NCBI RefSeq assembly: GCF_000715075.1
Contig: NC_134103.1
Location: 76,695,519 to 76,759,518 of the forward strand
From: Nicotiana tabacum
Taxonomy: Eukaryota; Streptophyta; Magnoliopsida; Solanales; Solanaceae
Direction: 5' to 3'
Length of the DNA stretch: 64,000 nt
Positions 1 through 10,417 of this stretch are shown piece after piece (within the stretch, counting starts at the first letter, position 1; each line of letters starts with the position of its first letter). The notes under the pieces were generated by a model. It searched no databases and was not told the DNA's origin. It worked only from the letters and a program-made list of their open reading frames with translations. The translations under genes and the position numbers were made by a program.

Positions 1-590
1 GAGAGCTTAAGAGTAAAGTTAGGGGTGTTATTTGGGCGAGCTCTCTGGGAATATGGAGAAAGAGACGAGATGGGATGTAAAAATCCCATTTATTTAAAAG
101 TCAAAAAGGTGCTACTTGGCACTCTATGATTGGCCCTTCTTCCAATGCTTATAACATTTTATGTGAGTATCATATGAATAAACGGTTAAGAGCGTTGGAA
201 ACTATATTCTAATACCTTCAATTTGGTATATAATATGTCCCCAAAAGACCTCATATAGCATACAAAATTTATTTCTAAAAAAGCTCTGTTACAAGGCAAA
301 TCCTTAGTCGGTTTTTCCGCAACTTTAATCCGATTTTTTCCAAACTTCATATTTTCTATACAAACATCATATATAGCCATATTATGACTTTAAAATCATT
401 TGAATCATGATTAACAAGTCTCATATTCATTACGTCACCTTGAGACGCGCAGGGTGTAACAGGTTGTGGCGGAGAATAACTCAGTATGCTATAGTTGTTC
501 TTCATAGTGTCATGTTAAGTTGCTACTTACAATGGAGTACGATAGATTAGTATCATTGTTATGTAAAAAATGAGTGTGAGCAAACGTTAG
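1..590. other. Window edge, no gene recognised
   Basis: AT-rich DNA with no open frame that I recognise. It lies directly upstream of the MULE transposase remnant and may be that element's 5' flank or terminal region. Because the window starts here I cannot see a terminal inverted repeat or a target-site duplication. A 64-codon minus-strand frame at 186-380 has no family features and I do not call it. Confidence 0.4.
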
Positions 591-1762
591 GTGAATATTA
601 AAGTAACCAGAATATATATGTATTCTATTACTCTGCAAGGGGTTGCTTGTTGTGCTGAGTTTAACATCGAAGATGATGAAACTCTGACATATTTTTTGAG
701 GACTCCAGATGAACACCAGGAACTTCTTGTGATAAAAATGTTGGAAATGTACGTCAAGGCTGAAGACGTTCGCAATAATGAGATTCCGTAAAATAGGGAT
801 ATCTATCCATCATCGTGTGGTTTTTTTTGGAGCAGTTTTATCCGAACAGGTTCCGGGTGAAAGAGTTTGACCAGATCTAAACTTATCTCCACAGGCGAAT
901 GCGGAGCGAGGACATAATTTCTTCCCAAGTTTACATAATCCACAAGCCGAGTAGTAAACTTCAATTTTCCTTTGTGTTACGATATTTATTTTATGTATTG
1001 AATTTGTATTAACACTCATATATGCCACAGGGGGTACCGGCCAAATATGAATTTTACAAGTTATGAACTAACAGACAGTTGGAATATGCCTAGTTTTGGT
1101 GTGTTGGATCATGGTGGTCCATCCGGGAGTCATCATCAACAGGATAATGTGCATCATGGGATATCAACACATTATGATTTGTAAGTGAAGTGATAAAATT
1201 TATATGTAATGTTTGGATGAATTTGAGAAACTCATTATTTTATTGGTTGTGCAGTGAAAACGAGCAACTTGAAGGTCCTATCCTTACTCAATTGCTCGAA
1301 GACGACATATTTAATCGAGATCTGGCAGATGCGCAGAGTCAGAAAGATGATAGTGATTATGACAACAATGCTTATGAGTATGAAGATGACACACCCTTCT
1401 CTGATGATGGTGATGATAATGAGGACGAGAATGATGAACCTGATTTGACGAGAGAGCGTGCGCCACCTCCCGTTAGACCGAGAGTGTACGAGTCGCATGT
1501 GACGTTTCATTCAAGAGAGATTCCTTACCTTGATCAGTTTCCAATTATGCCAGATGTCGATGCCCTCACAAGGGATCTTGAAGAAATTCGGACAACAATG
1601 TGGGATGAATCTAGAGCAACGGTGTTGTCAAAGGGCGTGCTTTTTGCTGATAAAGCATGCATAAGCAGGGCGGTGTGAATGTACAACATAAAAGAGTATC
1701 GTGAGATCATGGTTCATGAGTCATATCCGGAAGTATACAAGGTTATTTGTCATAGATGGTTT
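591..1762 (+). pseudogene. MULE (MuDR-like) transposase gene, N-terminal remnant
   Basis: This is the N-terminal part of a Mutator-like transposase gene, the class II enzyme that cuts and reinserts MULEs. A first block (591-791) encodes a stretch with a run of acidic residues followed by LLVIKMLEMYVKAEDV. A second (from about 1041) encodes a His/Gln-rich linker. An intron with GT..AG ends and correct phase (1181-1254) joins it to an acidic Asp/Asn/Glu-rich spacer and then the block GVLFADKACISRAV / MYNIKEYREIMV, which resembles the MuDR N-terminal domain before the zinc-binding and DDE regions. An in-frame TGA at 1676-1678 separates those halves. The frame ends near 1762, where a short tandem repeat begins, so the catalytic DDE domain is absent. 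The MULE assignment is from pattern recognition of the family, not a search. Confidence 0.6.
1181..1254 (+). other. Probable 74-bp intron in the MULE remnant
   Basis: A GTAAGTG donor follows ...TATGATTT and a TTGTGCAG acceptor precedes GAAAACGAG. Splicing restores one frame (…HYDF-ENEQLEG…), which supports the two coding blocks belonging to one former gene. Confidence 0.55.
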
Positions 1763-1773
1763 CAAGGTCTACC

Positions 1774-1858
1774 ACGTTCAGGCTCCACTGGTCATATCTA
1801 CCACGTTCAGGCTCCACTGGTCACGCTTGCCACGTCTATCACATTCAGGCTCCACTGG
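1774..1858 (+). repeat. Short tandem repeat at the MULE/PMD junction
   Basis: Three copies of a unit containing CACRTTCAGGCTCCACTGGT, spaced about 30 and 43 bp, the last with CACATT in place of CACGTT. The array sits exactly where the plus-strand transposase frame stops and the convergent minus-strand PMD frame ends, so it marks or caused the junction. Confidence 0.7.
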
Positions 1859-2956
1859 TGGCCCATGATGGTACTCCTCTGGTGGCACATAAAGCAGCCT
1901 CATATCCTAAGTGCTCATCATCTCGGGCACGTCTCAATGTCTCGGTAGTAAGATCAGTAACCCGACGGCCAAACACGTGCAAATCTGCCGCTCCATCATC
2001 GGTATGTTGCAGCATCTGCAGTCCCAACTGGTAGAACTGATGTAAATCAATAACCTGCATAACATATAAAATATTAATTACGGAAGGATAATGTAATGCT
2101 ATAAGTAAGTATAACAAATAACATACCAGTGCCTCATGCCTCTCGGCGTATGGAATATACCGACCACCAGCGCGATGAATGGAATTCCCGATGAGAAGTT
2201 GGGTAACGCTACGATACCAACCCATATACTCATGCTCGCCATCCGTACGCTCAGGTGGATGGTGTGGCTGAATTAGGTCATACATTTGGTCCCAAACCTC
2301 AAACTAGGCCTCTAGCCAGGCCAAGCATATATGATCAACCCTGCAACGATCATCCCGTTAGTAATGTGTCCTAACCCAAGTGGGCGGAATAGGTACAAGC
2401 CGCGGTCGACCAAACTGGTGAAGGACTCGCTCGGTGGCATGATGCTCGACTATATCGAGACATATCAGTGGGATGGAAGAGCTCCACATAGCTCGGCCGC
2501 AGGATCAATAATCGGGCAAACCAGCTATGAGCGCGTCGTTATATGGCCTCCATACGAACTATTTATCAAACACAAGAATCGTGAGTAAACGTAACACATA
2601 TAAAGCCAGGCCAAGTAAACTTAAGTATATATGTACTTGCGCGCCTTCAAGCAAATCCAATAAAAATTCCTATAATAGGAGAGATGATGTCGAACCTCGA
2701 CCTCGCGTCTATAGCCTCTCCTATCAACCCACCTCCAAGCTAAAGGGAGAAACGGTAGAGGTAGTGCATCCGGAGCGATCGATGGTAGAGGTGGCTGGAA
2801 CTGCAGGAATCGCTCCCATGCCCAAACCTAATATAGATTGTGGATGTAAAATCTAAGGTATTTTTTTACTATGTATATTATAATCATAAAAAGAATTGAC
2901 TATGTTTTCACCTGCAGTAGCGGTAAAAATACGGAAACATCTCTCTGGGTGCCCAT
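1830..2956 (-). pseudogene. Plant mobile domain (PMD/MAIN-like) gene, downstream half
   Basis: This is the C-terminal half of a gene of the plant mobile domain family, annotated in Solanaceae genomes as 'serine/threonine-protein phosphatase 7 long form homolog'. PMD proteins (MAIN, MAIL1) act in chromatin silencing and genome stability, and many copies are carried by transposons. Reading leftward: an exon starting MGTQRDVSVFLPLLQ with a GT donor just after it (about 2911), an exon rich in Pro/Leu then Arg (VWAWERFLQFQPPLPS…, about 2640-2855), an exon around 2330-2590, an exon with YMGWYRSVTQLLIGN (about 2125-2285), and a last exon with LHQFYQLGLQML (1845-2058). In-frame stops are present. The upstream half lies at 17995-18725 on the far side of Gypsy element A, and the frame joins ICRAC-MGTQRD across the insertion. 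Confidence 0.65.
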
Positions 2957-3936
2957 TTTCACGACCCAAACTCCCTGCATATAACGTCGTGATGGCACCT
3001 AGTCTCTACGATTAGGTAAGCCACTGTAATAGATACTGAATAACCAATAACAATTCCGCTTGGCATGTACAATAACCAAAACGCTAGACGTACACAGCTT
3101 TTCCCAAAACCCGGAACATTATAAGTCACAAGCTACAGAAGGAAACTAGTATCTATATACACTAGAGTCTAACAAAAGAAGTATGGAAGGTAAATAACAT
3201 AGGAGAGAATAGAGGGGGACTCCGAGGTCTGCGGACGCGGTAGATGTACCTTGAAGTCTCCGTACAACAACAAGCACTCTCAGCTAGTAGCGGGACTAAT
3301 AAGAAGCACCTGGATCTGTTGATACCCAGCTCTTTCCTTACGGGTAAAGAGGGGCAGCTATATATATACCTTCAAAATAGCGCATATGCATCATCATTTG
3401 ATTTACAAGCATACACAAGTATTTTTCAGAATTTTCCATAATTTTTAAAGACTTTAAATCAATTTATTTCTGCATTTTTATTATATAAATATCCAATAAT
3501 TACCCTACAAATTATTTTTATGATTATTTAATCATCTAAATTTATCATTTATACCAATATGAGGTTTTAAATATTTTCAGGGGCATTTCTTGTAATTACA
3601 TTTGTATTTTTAGGACCAAATTGCACATTTTGCAACAATAGCCCATATGCATGTATAATTATATTATTTATGTAAAAAACAACTTTTTATATTTTTATAA
3701 TTTTAAATAATTGTTTTTAATCATTTTTATGCATAAATGATATTTTTTATATTTATTAATTACTTTTATAAATTATTTATTGATAAAATACTGGGTATTT
3801 AAATAATAGCCTAATTGTAAAACTATTTTCGGACCTAAAACTACCCAATCCCAGCCCAATAACCTTTGAGCCCAAACCAACTAACCTCCCGACCCAACCA
3901 ATTAACCAACCCGACCCAAAACCCCCTACTAATCGT

Positions 3937-3963
3937 GGCCGTTGATCTCCGAGATCAACGGCC
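3937..3963. promoter_or_regulatory. Perfect 12-bp inverted repeat in the solo LTR, about 200 bp before a TATA-like motif
   Basis: The arms GGCCGTTGATCT and AGATCAACGGCC are separated by CCG. The hairpin or dyad lies in the pyrimidine/CCC-rich part of the LTR, upstream of CTTATATATACAG at about 4163. A protein-binding dyad or transcript hairpin is possible, but there is no functional evidence. Confidence 0.5.
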
Positions 3964-4685
3964 CATATTACCCCGTCCCTTTTTAATTAACCTAAAGCCT
4001 CTAACCCTAACCATTACTCACTGCCCGCCGCCTTTGAAACCTCTCATCTCTCATCTCTCAAACCCTAATCGTCATTTTCCCCAATTTTCTCTCCTAATCC
4101 CACCGGACATGGGTTTAAACGATTACTTCTTGTCATATTCGACTCCCCCTTGGTACTGGAACCTTATATATACAGCTTGCCTAAGCATGGTAAGCGTATC
4201 TTGTCAATTTCGAATTAAAGTTGGTTCAGTTCCTTGACCTCTTTCCGTCTATGTTCATTCTTGGTATGAATCTCTGTGTATTTCTATGATTCCTACTCAC
4301 CCTAAAATTAGGGTTTCAGATTCTTTTAAATCGAACCAAACCTGGTTCAATTCTTTGATTTTAAAAGGTATTTTTGCCTATGTTCATCTTATTTTATGCA
4401 GCATGTGATTTTTACCTTTTATTTATTTTAGATTTTCTGCCGATTTTACACTTTCCCTAAAATTAGGGTTTGAGATTTTTATCTTTTCTTACTGATTTGA
4501 TTGCATGTGATGATTCTTTCCTTTCTCATGCTTGATTGATGATTTTCCTTGTTTGGATGTTAATTTCTACTACTACATAAACCCCTCCCCATTCCTCTTT
4601 TGGGACAGACTTGAATCGTGAAAGTTTACAAAAAACTGAAGTTATCACTCTTTGTTCTCTAAATACTCTTGTTCTATATTCTGGT

Positions 4686-4857
4686 TCCTGGCCGGCTGAA
4701 AGCCAAGGCCAGAAATTCTGGGTTCTTGCTACTGTGGACTTTGTTCTTTCTAGTTTTTCTCTTAATTGTTCTCTAAATTGCTGAACAACCTCCTCCAGTG
4801 CAAGCACTGCTCGGAGCACATTCTCGAGGCTCTTGTGAACTCTGAAGCATCGGGGAT
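4686..4857 (+). repeat. Duplicated block in the solo LTR, copy 1
   Basis: Contains GCCGGCTGAAAGCCAAGGC, then GAGCACTGCTCGG-like and GAGGCTCTTGTGAACTCT motifs, in the same order as copy 2 at 5654-5765. The copies lie about 960 bp apart and the spacing between their motifs differs. Confidence 0.65.
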
Positions 4858-5653
4858 TTGGGGGTTTTACTACTACACTCTGCACTCTTTCAATTCTGCT
4901 ACTGGTTAGTATTTAAACCTTCATAATGTTTTATTTCTTTCCTTCTTTTTGTACATGTATCTGAACTTTGGTTCAATTATGATGGCGTTCATCTTTGATA
5001 TCATTCTGTGTTAATTGATGCCTGAGAATAGTCTATTGTTCATGTCATGCTTCACCATAATCTGCACCCTGTGATCTCTTATCTTCTAGGATTAGTTCTA
5101 TACCCATGTAGCATCTTAACATGTTAATTTGGACTTCGGTATTGTGGTTTTATGGTGTTTTGCATGTTATGCTTAGATAATGCCCTAGCTTTATGAGAAC
5201 CCCTTTACTTGAATGAACTTTCAATGAATCCTGTGTATATTGGAGTGTTTTAAGACCTGTTCAAACTCGTTTCATGCTGTCCTGGATTTCCAACTCTATC
5301 TTTTAAGACTCTTTTGATAACATTTTTCCTAGTATGTCTTGGTCTATCTACTGTTCTCTCCTTTCTGTGGTTATCAACATGTGTATCCCTCTATTGTGTT
5401 CAAGTGTTGATTAATGTGGCATTAGGTTAGACTAAGTTTAATTTAGACCCTTAAATGTCCACCAATGCAACCTATGTATGCTTGCAAACGTGTCTCTTCT
5501 CCTAATTCCTATGATGTTCGCTTATGTGATACTTTGCTATGTGCACCTTCCTGAACCTACTGGCTTGCTTGACTATTTGTGCTGTATGTTCAGTTCAGTG
5601 ATTTCTATCTACCCTCCTTACTTGTTATTTTGACATTCTAAATTCTTATTCCT

Positions 5654-5765
5654 AGCCGGCTGAAAGCCAAGGCTATCTAGGCTCTGTTGTTGGCCTCCCT
5701 AATATGAGCACTGCTCGGGGTCCAATTGAGGCCCTTGTGAACTCTAACATACTAGGGTTAGGCTC
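5654..5765 (+). repeat. Duplicated block in the solo LTR, copy 2
   Basis: Same ordered motifs as 4686-4857: GCCGGCTGAAAGCCAAGGC, GAGCACTGCTCGG, GAGGCCCTTGTGAACTCT. It is shorter than copy 1 by about 55 bp. Confidence 0.65.
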
Positions 5766-6105
5766 TAGTCATTCTTCAACTTCTAAAAAAACCTGTCCAT
5801 AATACCCTACCTCCCTATCATGTATTGTGTTGATTCAAAGTGATGCAATATTTGGTGTTGTGGCTCACTAAAGGGGTCTGAACTCCCCTATGGACCTGTG
5901 ATCGTGTGGTATGCTAGGCCGAAAATGTTGAAGGCCCAGCAAGGCTGGGTATTTAGTTGTTTATTTGGGCCTGCTATAGGCCTGTCTATTGCCATGTAAT
6001 ATTACTATTTTACTTGTTAATCTGGATCTGTAAAATACTTTGTATAAACAATTGGGGTGTTAGTGAGAAGGGAATGGGTAGAATTCTATATCTATATATC
6101 ATGGG

Positions 6106-7053
6106 TAGATAACATGACTATAGGACTTGACAATATGCTTGCTATATGTGTTGTTAGATTACATGAGCCCTATAGAAATCATGATATTAGGAGAAGCACA
6201 CACACACCCTACTTGTTTCTATTCAGACGCTATGTCTACTGTTGCGTGGTTATAGACAGCATATCTATATGAAGTGAGCACTTTGCATGACTACTCAGTT
6301 ATTCACTAGAAAGCATGCCTATAGGATGTATAATATCTGCTTCGACGACTTAGAAACCATGCTTATAGGAAATCACACACTTCACTTAACTTGCTTAATA
6401 CCTGCACATTATTCAAAAGCATGATCGTTTGACTAAATGCCTTACCTGCTCTTATGTCTACTTCTGTCTGATTATTAGATATCATGCATATAGGGAATGA
6501 ATGCTAATAACAACCTTTTCAATCTGCACCACGCTCAATAGATATCACGCCTGTAGGATTTTAATTACTTAAATTCGCTATTGCATCATACTGTCCATCT
6601 AGAAAGCATGCCTATAGGAGCTAAATATGTATAAAATTAGCTCAAACTATCAACCTTTAGAAAGCATGCATATAGGAGCTAAATATATGAGAATCAGTCT
6701 CAATCACCAGTCTCTAGAAATCATGCCTATAAGACCTCACTACTCGCTCTTCAAACGCGGTTATCCACGCGATTATTAGGAGATATAAGTAATTTTGAGC
6801 ATTTCTAATAGGTTTATTGTCCCTACTGTGTAAATCACCTAGAGATCATGTCTACAGGTTTATTAACTTATAACCTGCAGTCTCAATAATCAGCGTGTAA
6901 TACCAAATACTCCTAAACTGTATAGTCACTTAGAAATCATGCCTATAGGTTTCATAACACCCCCCACCATAATCTGTAAATCAATTAACTTGGGAGAGCA
7001 GTACCACATATACAATATTTAATTCAGCATCACATAGAGATCTTGCCTATAGG
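6106..7053 (+). repeat. Interspersed 18-mer array, consensus AGAAATCATGCCTATAGG
   Basis: About twelve near-copies in direct orientation, starting near 6106, 6174, 6308, 6352, 6475, 6539, 6601, 6660, 6716, 6840, 6931 and 7036. Variants include AGAAAGCATGCATATAGG and AGAGATCATGTCTACAGG. Spacers are roughly 45-135 bp and mostly unrelated, though GAGCTAAATAT follows two neighbouring copies. It is neither a simple tandem repeat nor CRISPR-like. Confidence 0.75.
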
Positions 7054-7999
7054 ATTCTGCAAACTTATTAAAATCTGTAATCTGTCAATGTTAATCAGTT
7101 TGGTGTGCATTTGTTGTCTAGATGCGGAGGTTAACTTGAGCCCTTATTTGCTTATATGTGAAAGTCTAAATGTTTTGCCTGTCACCTAGTATTTTCCCTT
7201 TTGAGCAACCTAAGTTAAAGTCTAAAACCACCCTGAAATAGAGGCCCAAATGCCTCCAGGACCATAAGCATGGGACGGGTAGTGCACGCATAGAGTATGA
7301 CTTAGGATTGACTAGTGCGCTTTAGGTAAACAACTTAAATATAGTAATCGGGTAGCAGGAGATGACAGTCTGTGCCCGCTGAATAATATGAGTAACACCC
7401 TATCTTGAGGGAGTTATGAAGTATTATTTATGTTGTACGGGGTGATCCTTTAGGCTAAAAAACTTAGCCCCCCCCCCCCACCTTTGTTTAAAGTCAGTCA
7501 CTTTATTTGTCGAAATTTCTTCCCTTCTCTTAGAATAATTCATATAACTCAAGTTCAGCCAGGACCCACCATTGTGGACCTCGAGGAGTGCCTAACACCT
7601 TCTCCTCAAGGTAATTTGAGCCCTTACCCGATCTTTGGTGATGTGGCTGGTTAATAAAGGTTTATTTGCAAAATAGGTGCCCTAACGCACCTTAAAAATC
7701 GTTAGGTGGCGACTCTCTCTTTTAACACCCCTTCCATTTAAAAGAGTGGTCAAGACGTCGAAGCCCGATTTTTGCGAGAAAGGAAAATGAGGCGCGATAG
7801 GATCTGCACACAAAAACATGTGCAGAAGAGTAGCATGAGTACACTACAACGTTACCCAGTAAGTGCCAAGCCTAACCTCAGTAGAGTAGTGACAAGGTCA
7901 GGTCAGGCCCACTGATATATAATAAATATAGCATGAAAATATAACAGTATAATAAGAGACTGGAATTTAACAAAAAGAAAACACAACGATATAACAATG

Positions 8000-8345
8000 C
8001 AACACACAGGGATAAACAGCAGAGGATCTCCCGAGATACCGTCTCGTAGTCCCAAAATAAATATGCAGGGAGAACTCCCGAGGTACCGCCTTGTAGTCTC
8101 AAAAGTAAATATACAGGGAGAACTCCCGAGGTACCGCCTTGTAGTCTCAAAAGTAAATGTGCAAGAAGAACTCCCGAGGTACCGCCTCGTAGTCTCAAAG
8201 TAAATATATATGGAGAACTTCCGAGAAACCGCCTCGTAGTCTCAAAGGTAAATATGCAGGGAGAACTCCCGAGGAACTGCTTCGTAGTCTCAAAAGTAAA
8301 TATACAGGGAGAACTCCCGAGGACTGCCTCGTAGTCTCAAAAGTA
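8000..8345 (+). repeat. About 50-bp tandem repeats in the left LTR of Gypsy A
   Basis: Seven or so copies of a unit built around GGGAGAACTCCCGAGG, followed by a CCGCCTCGTAGTCTCAAA-like segment and a TAAATAT spacer. GGGAG-AA-CTCCC is itself a dyad. The same array is in the right LTR (15755-16085) and, inverted, in the solo LTR at 43045-43225. Confidence 0.85.
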
Positions 8346-9284
8346 AACACACAGCTCAACCGATAAATACCATAGTTAATAGCAAGAATTCTATAGTTAA
8401 GATTGATAAAGAGCAAGGAAAAGCAGGAAATCAACTAGGCATGCTTCACAGAGTTCAAATAAGCAGTTAAAACACGTAGACATGCAATAATAGATTAAAT
8501 AGGATAACTACGCATGTTGGAATAGCTCAATTAAGAATGAAAAATAGACTAATACTCATTTAAACGGTATAACTCAAATTAAAGGAAAAACAGGTTGCTA
8601 CTTAGTAAAATAAATCGGGTTTTTGCAACAAATATCTCATGTACGTACTCGTCATCTTACGTATACGGCACTCACATATCATGACAGTACCAAATCCTAA
8701 GGGGATTCCCCCCTCCCCCCACAAGGTTAGGCAAACCACTTACCTCGAACCAAGCTCAATAAATCGATAACAATGCCTTTTCCACGAATATCCGACTCTG
8801 AATGGCCCAAATCTAGCCAAAAATAATTACATATCATAAATACAATCACAATAGACTAATCTAATTAATGAAATCAAGATTTTAACAAAAATTCCGAAAT
8901 CCGTCCTAAAAAGTCGACCCGGGCCAACATCTCGGAATCGGGCAAAAATCATAAAATCCGAAAGCCCATTCACTCACGAGTCCGACCATACAAAATTTAT
9001 CAAAATCCGACCTCAAATGACCACTCAAAACCCAAAATAAAACTCTTCAAATCCCTAGCCTCAAACTCCCAAATTCCACCTTAAATATACACTAACTAGG
9101 TGGAAAAATAAATGGGGAAGCAAGATTATTGATAAAAATTAATCATAAGGAACTTACCTCAAGAAATCCCTCTAAAATGGCTCTCAAGAAATCCCTCTAA
9201 AATGCTCTCAAGAAATCGCCAAACCCGAGCTCAAAATGTCAAAAATGAGCAAATATCGCGAACCCTTGCATTTAAGTGTTCTGT

Positions 9285-9610
9285 CCAGAAATTTCGCACC
9301 TGCGGACCTCTAGTCGCACCTGTGGCAAAACCATCACAGGTGTGGATTCCACTCATGACCAGGGTTTTTGCTTCTGCGGACCAGGGATTGCACATGCGAT
9401 CTCCCTTCTGCGAAGACCCTTCCGCTCCTGCGATCCCAAACCTCCCAGGCCTCTCCGCTTCTGCGTTCAAGCTTCCGCAGAAGCGACTCCACTCCTGCGG
9501 CCTTCATGTCACACCTACGACCCAAGCCAAACTCCTCCAGTCTGCATCTGCAATCATTCTCTCATACGTACGAGTCCGCACCTGCGGTCACCCTATCGTA
9601 GGTGCGAAAA
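9285..9610. repeat. CpG-rich short-palindrome cluster in the left LTR of Gypsy A
   Basis: Repeated CGCACCTGCGG, CTTCTGCG, TCCGCAGAAGCG and CCGCTCCTGCGA motifs in an otherwise AT-rich LTR. The right LTR has the same cluster at about 17005-17315. The open frames on both strands come from this base composition and are not genes. Confidence 0.65.
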
Positions 9611-10292
9611 CACCAGAAACCAGCAACTTCAGCAATTTGCATAAGTCCAAAAATGATCCGTTAACCACCCGAAATCAACCCGAGGCCCCCCAGGACCTCA
9701 ACTAAACATACCTACCAGTCCTAAAACACCATACAAATAGTGGAGCCCTCAAAACACGTCAAACAATAACAAAAACACGAATCACCCTCCGATCCAAAGT
9801 TAATGAACTTGAAACTTTAAATTTCTTCAACCGATGCCAAAACTTATCAAATCACGTCCGATTGACCTCAAATTATGCACACAAGTCATATTCAACATTA
9901 CGGACCTACTCCAACTTCCGGAATCAGAATCTGACCCCGATATCAAAAAGTCCACTACCGGTCAAAGTCTCCAAAAATTCGACTTTTGCCATTTCAAACC
10001 TAAATCAGCTACAGACCTCAAATTCATAAGCCGGACACGCTCCTAAGTCCAAAATTACCCAGCGGAGATAACAGAACAGACAGAACTCCATTATGAAGTT
10101 GTCTTCACACTGTTCTGACTACGGTCAAAATCCTAAGGCTTAAGCTTCCATTTAGGGACTAAGTGTCCCAAAACACTCTGAAACCAAAAACAAAACCTCC
10201 CGACAAGTCACATCAGTAGAAAAAGATACGGGGGAAGTAGCTAATAGGGGATCGTGACTATTACTCTCAAAATGACCGGCCGAGTCGTTACA

Positions 10293-10306
10293 TTCTCCCC
10301 CTCTTA
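10293..10306 (-). other. Polypurine tract of Gypsy A
   Basis: On the minus strand AAGAGGGGGAGAA directly precedes the LTR start TGTAACGAC. This is the usual primer for plus-strand DNA synthesis. Confidence 0.8.
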
Positions 10307-10417
10307 AAACAATCGTTCATCCTCGATCGAGCATAAAGACATACCTGAAGTGGTGAAAAGATGAGGATAACGGCTGTGCTTATCCTGTTTGGTCTCCCAA
10401 GTCGCTTCCTCGACCGG

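Larger units (their letters stand above)
3317..7799 (+). mobile_element. Giant solo LTR (about 4.5 kb) nested in the Gypsy A LTR
   Basis: Starts TGTTGATACCC, ends GGCGCGATA, and is flanked by a perfect 5-bp duplication GGATC (3312-3316 and 7800-7804). The uninterrupted sequence is visible in the sister LTR at 15530-15545 (CACCTGGATCTACACAC). No PBS, polypurine tract or gag-pol is present, so it is one LTR left by recombination between two. Its size and termini suggest a large Tat/Ogre-type Gypsy family of Solanaceae; that family name is inference. It has AT-rich ends, a TATATATA motif near 4166, an internal duplicated block and an interspersed 18-mer array. Confidence 0.85.
2957..10292 (-). 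repeat. Left LTR of Gypsy A (biological 3' LTR), split by a solo LTR
   Basis: Aligns by eye with 15134-17994 from end to end. Removing the inserted solo LTR and one duplication copy leaves about 2,848 bp against 2,861 bp for the other LTR. It contains an approximately 50-bp tandem repeat block (8000-8345) and a CpG-palindrome block (9290-9610). Several apparent open frames here (7878-8434, 9202-9705) lie in repeats and are not genes. Confidence 0.9.

Noticed and set aside
6106..7053. A CRISPR array, because of short repeats with spacers
   Set aside because: The repeats are 18 bp and imperfect, the spacers vary widely and partly repeat, and the sequence is plant nuclear retrotransposon DNA with no cas genes.
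3317..7799. A complete retrotransposon rather than a solo LTR
   Set aside because: No internal coding region, PBS or polypurine tract and no internal LTR pair were found; the target duplication directly brackets the single LTR-like unit.
7878..8434. Open frames with repeated LRGGTSGVLPAYLLLRLQ-type units, as a possible repeat protein
   Set aside because: They are translations of the approximately 50-bp tandem repeat in the LTR, which also yields frames on the other strand and in the sister LTR at 15696-16172.
9202..9705. A 167-codon plus-strand frame and several overlapping ones
   Set aside because: The CpG palindrome cluster lacks stop codons in many frames on both strands; the frames are not conserved in the sister LTR except as base composition.
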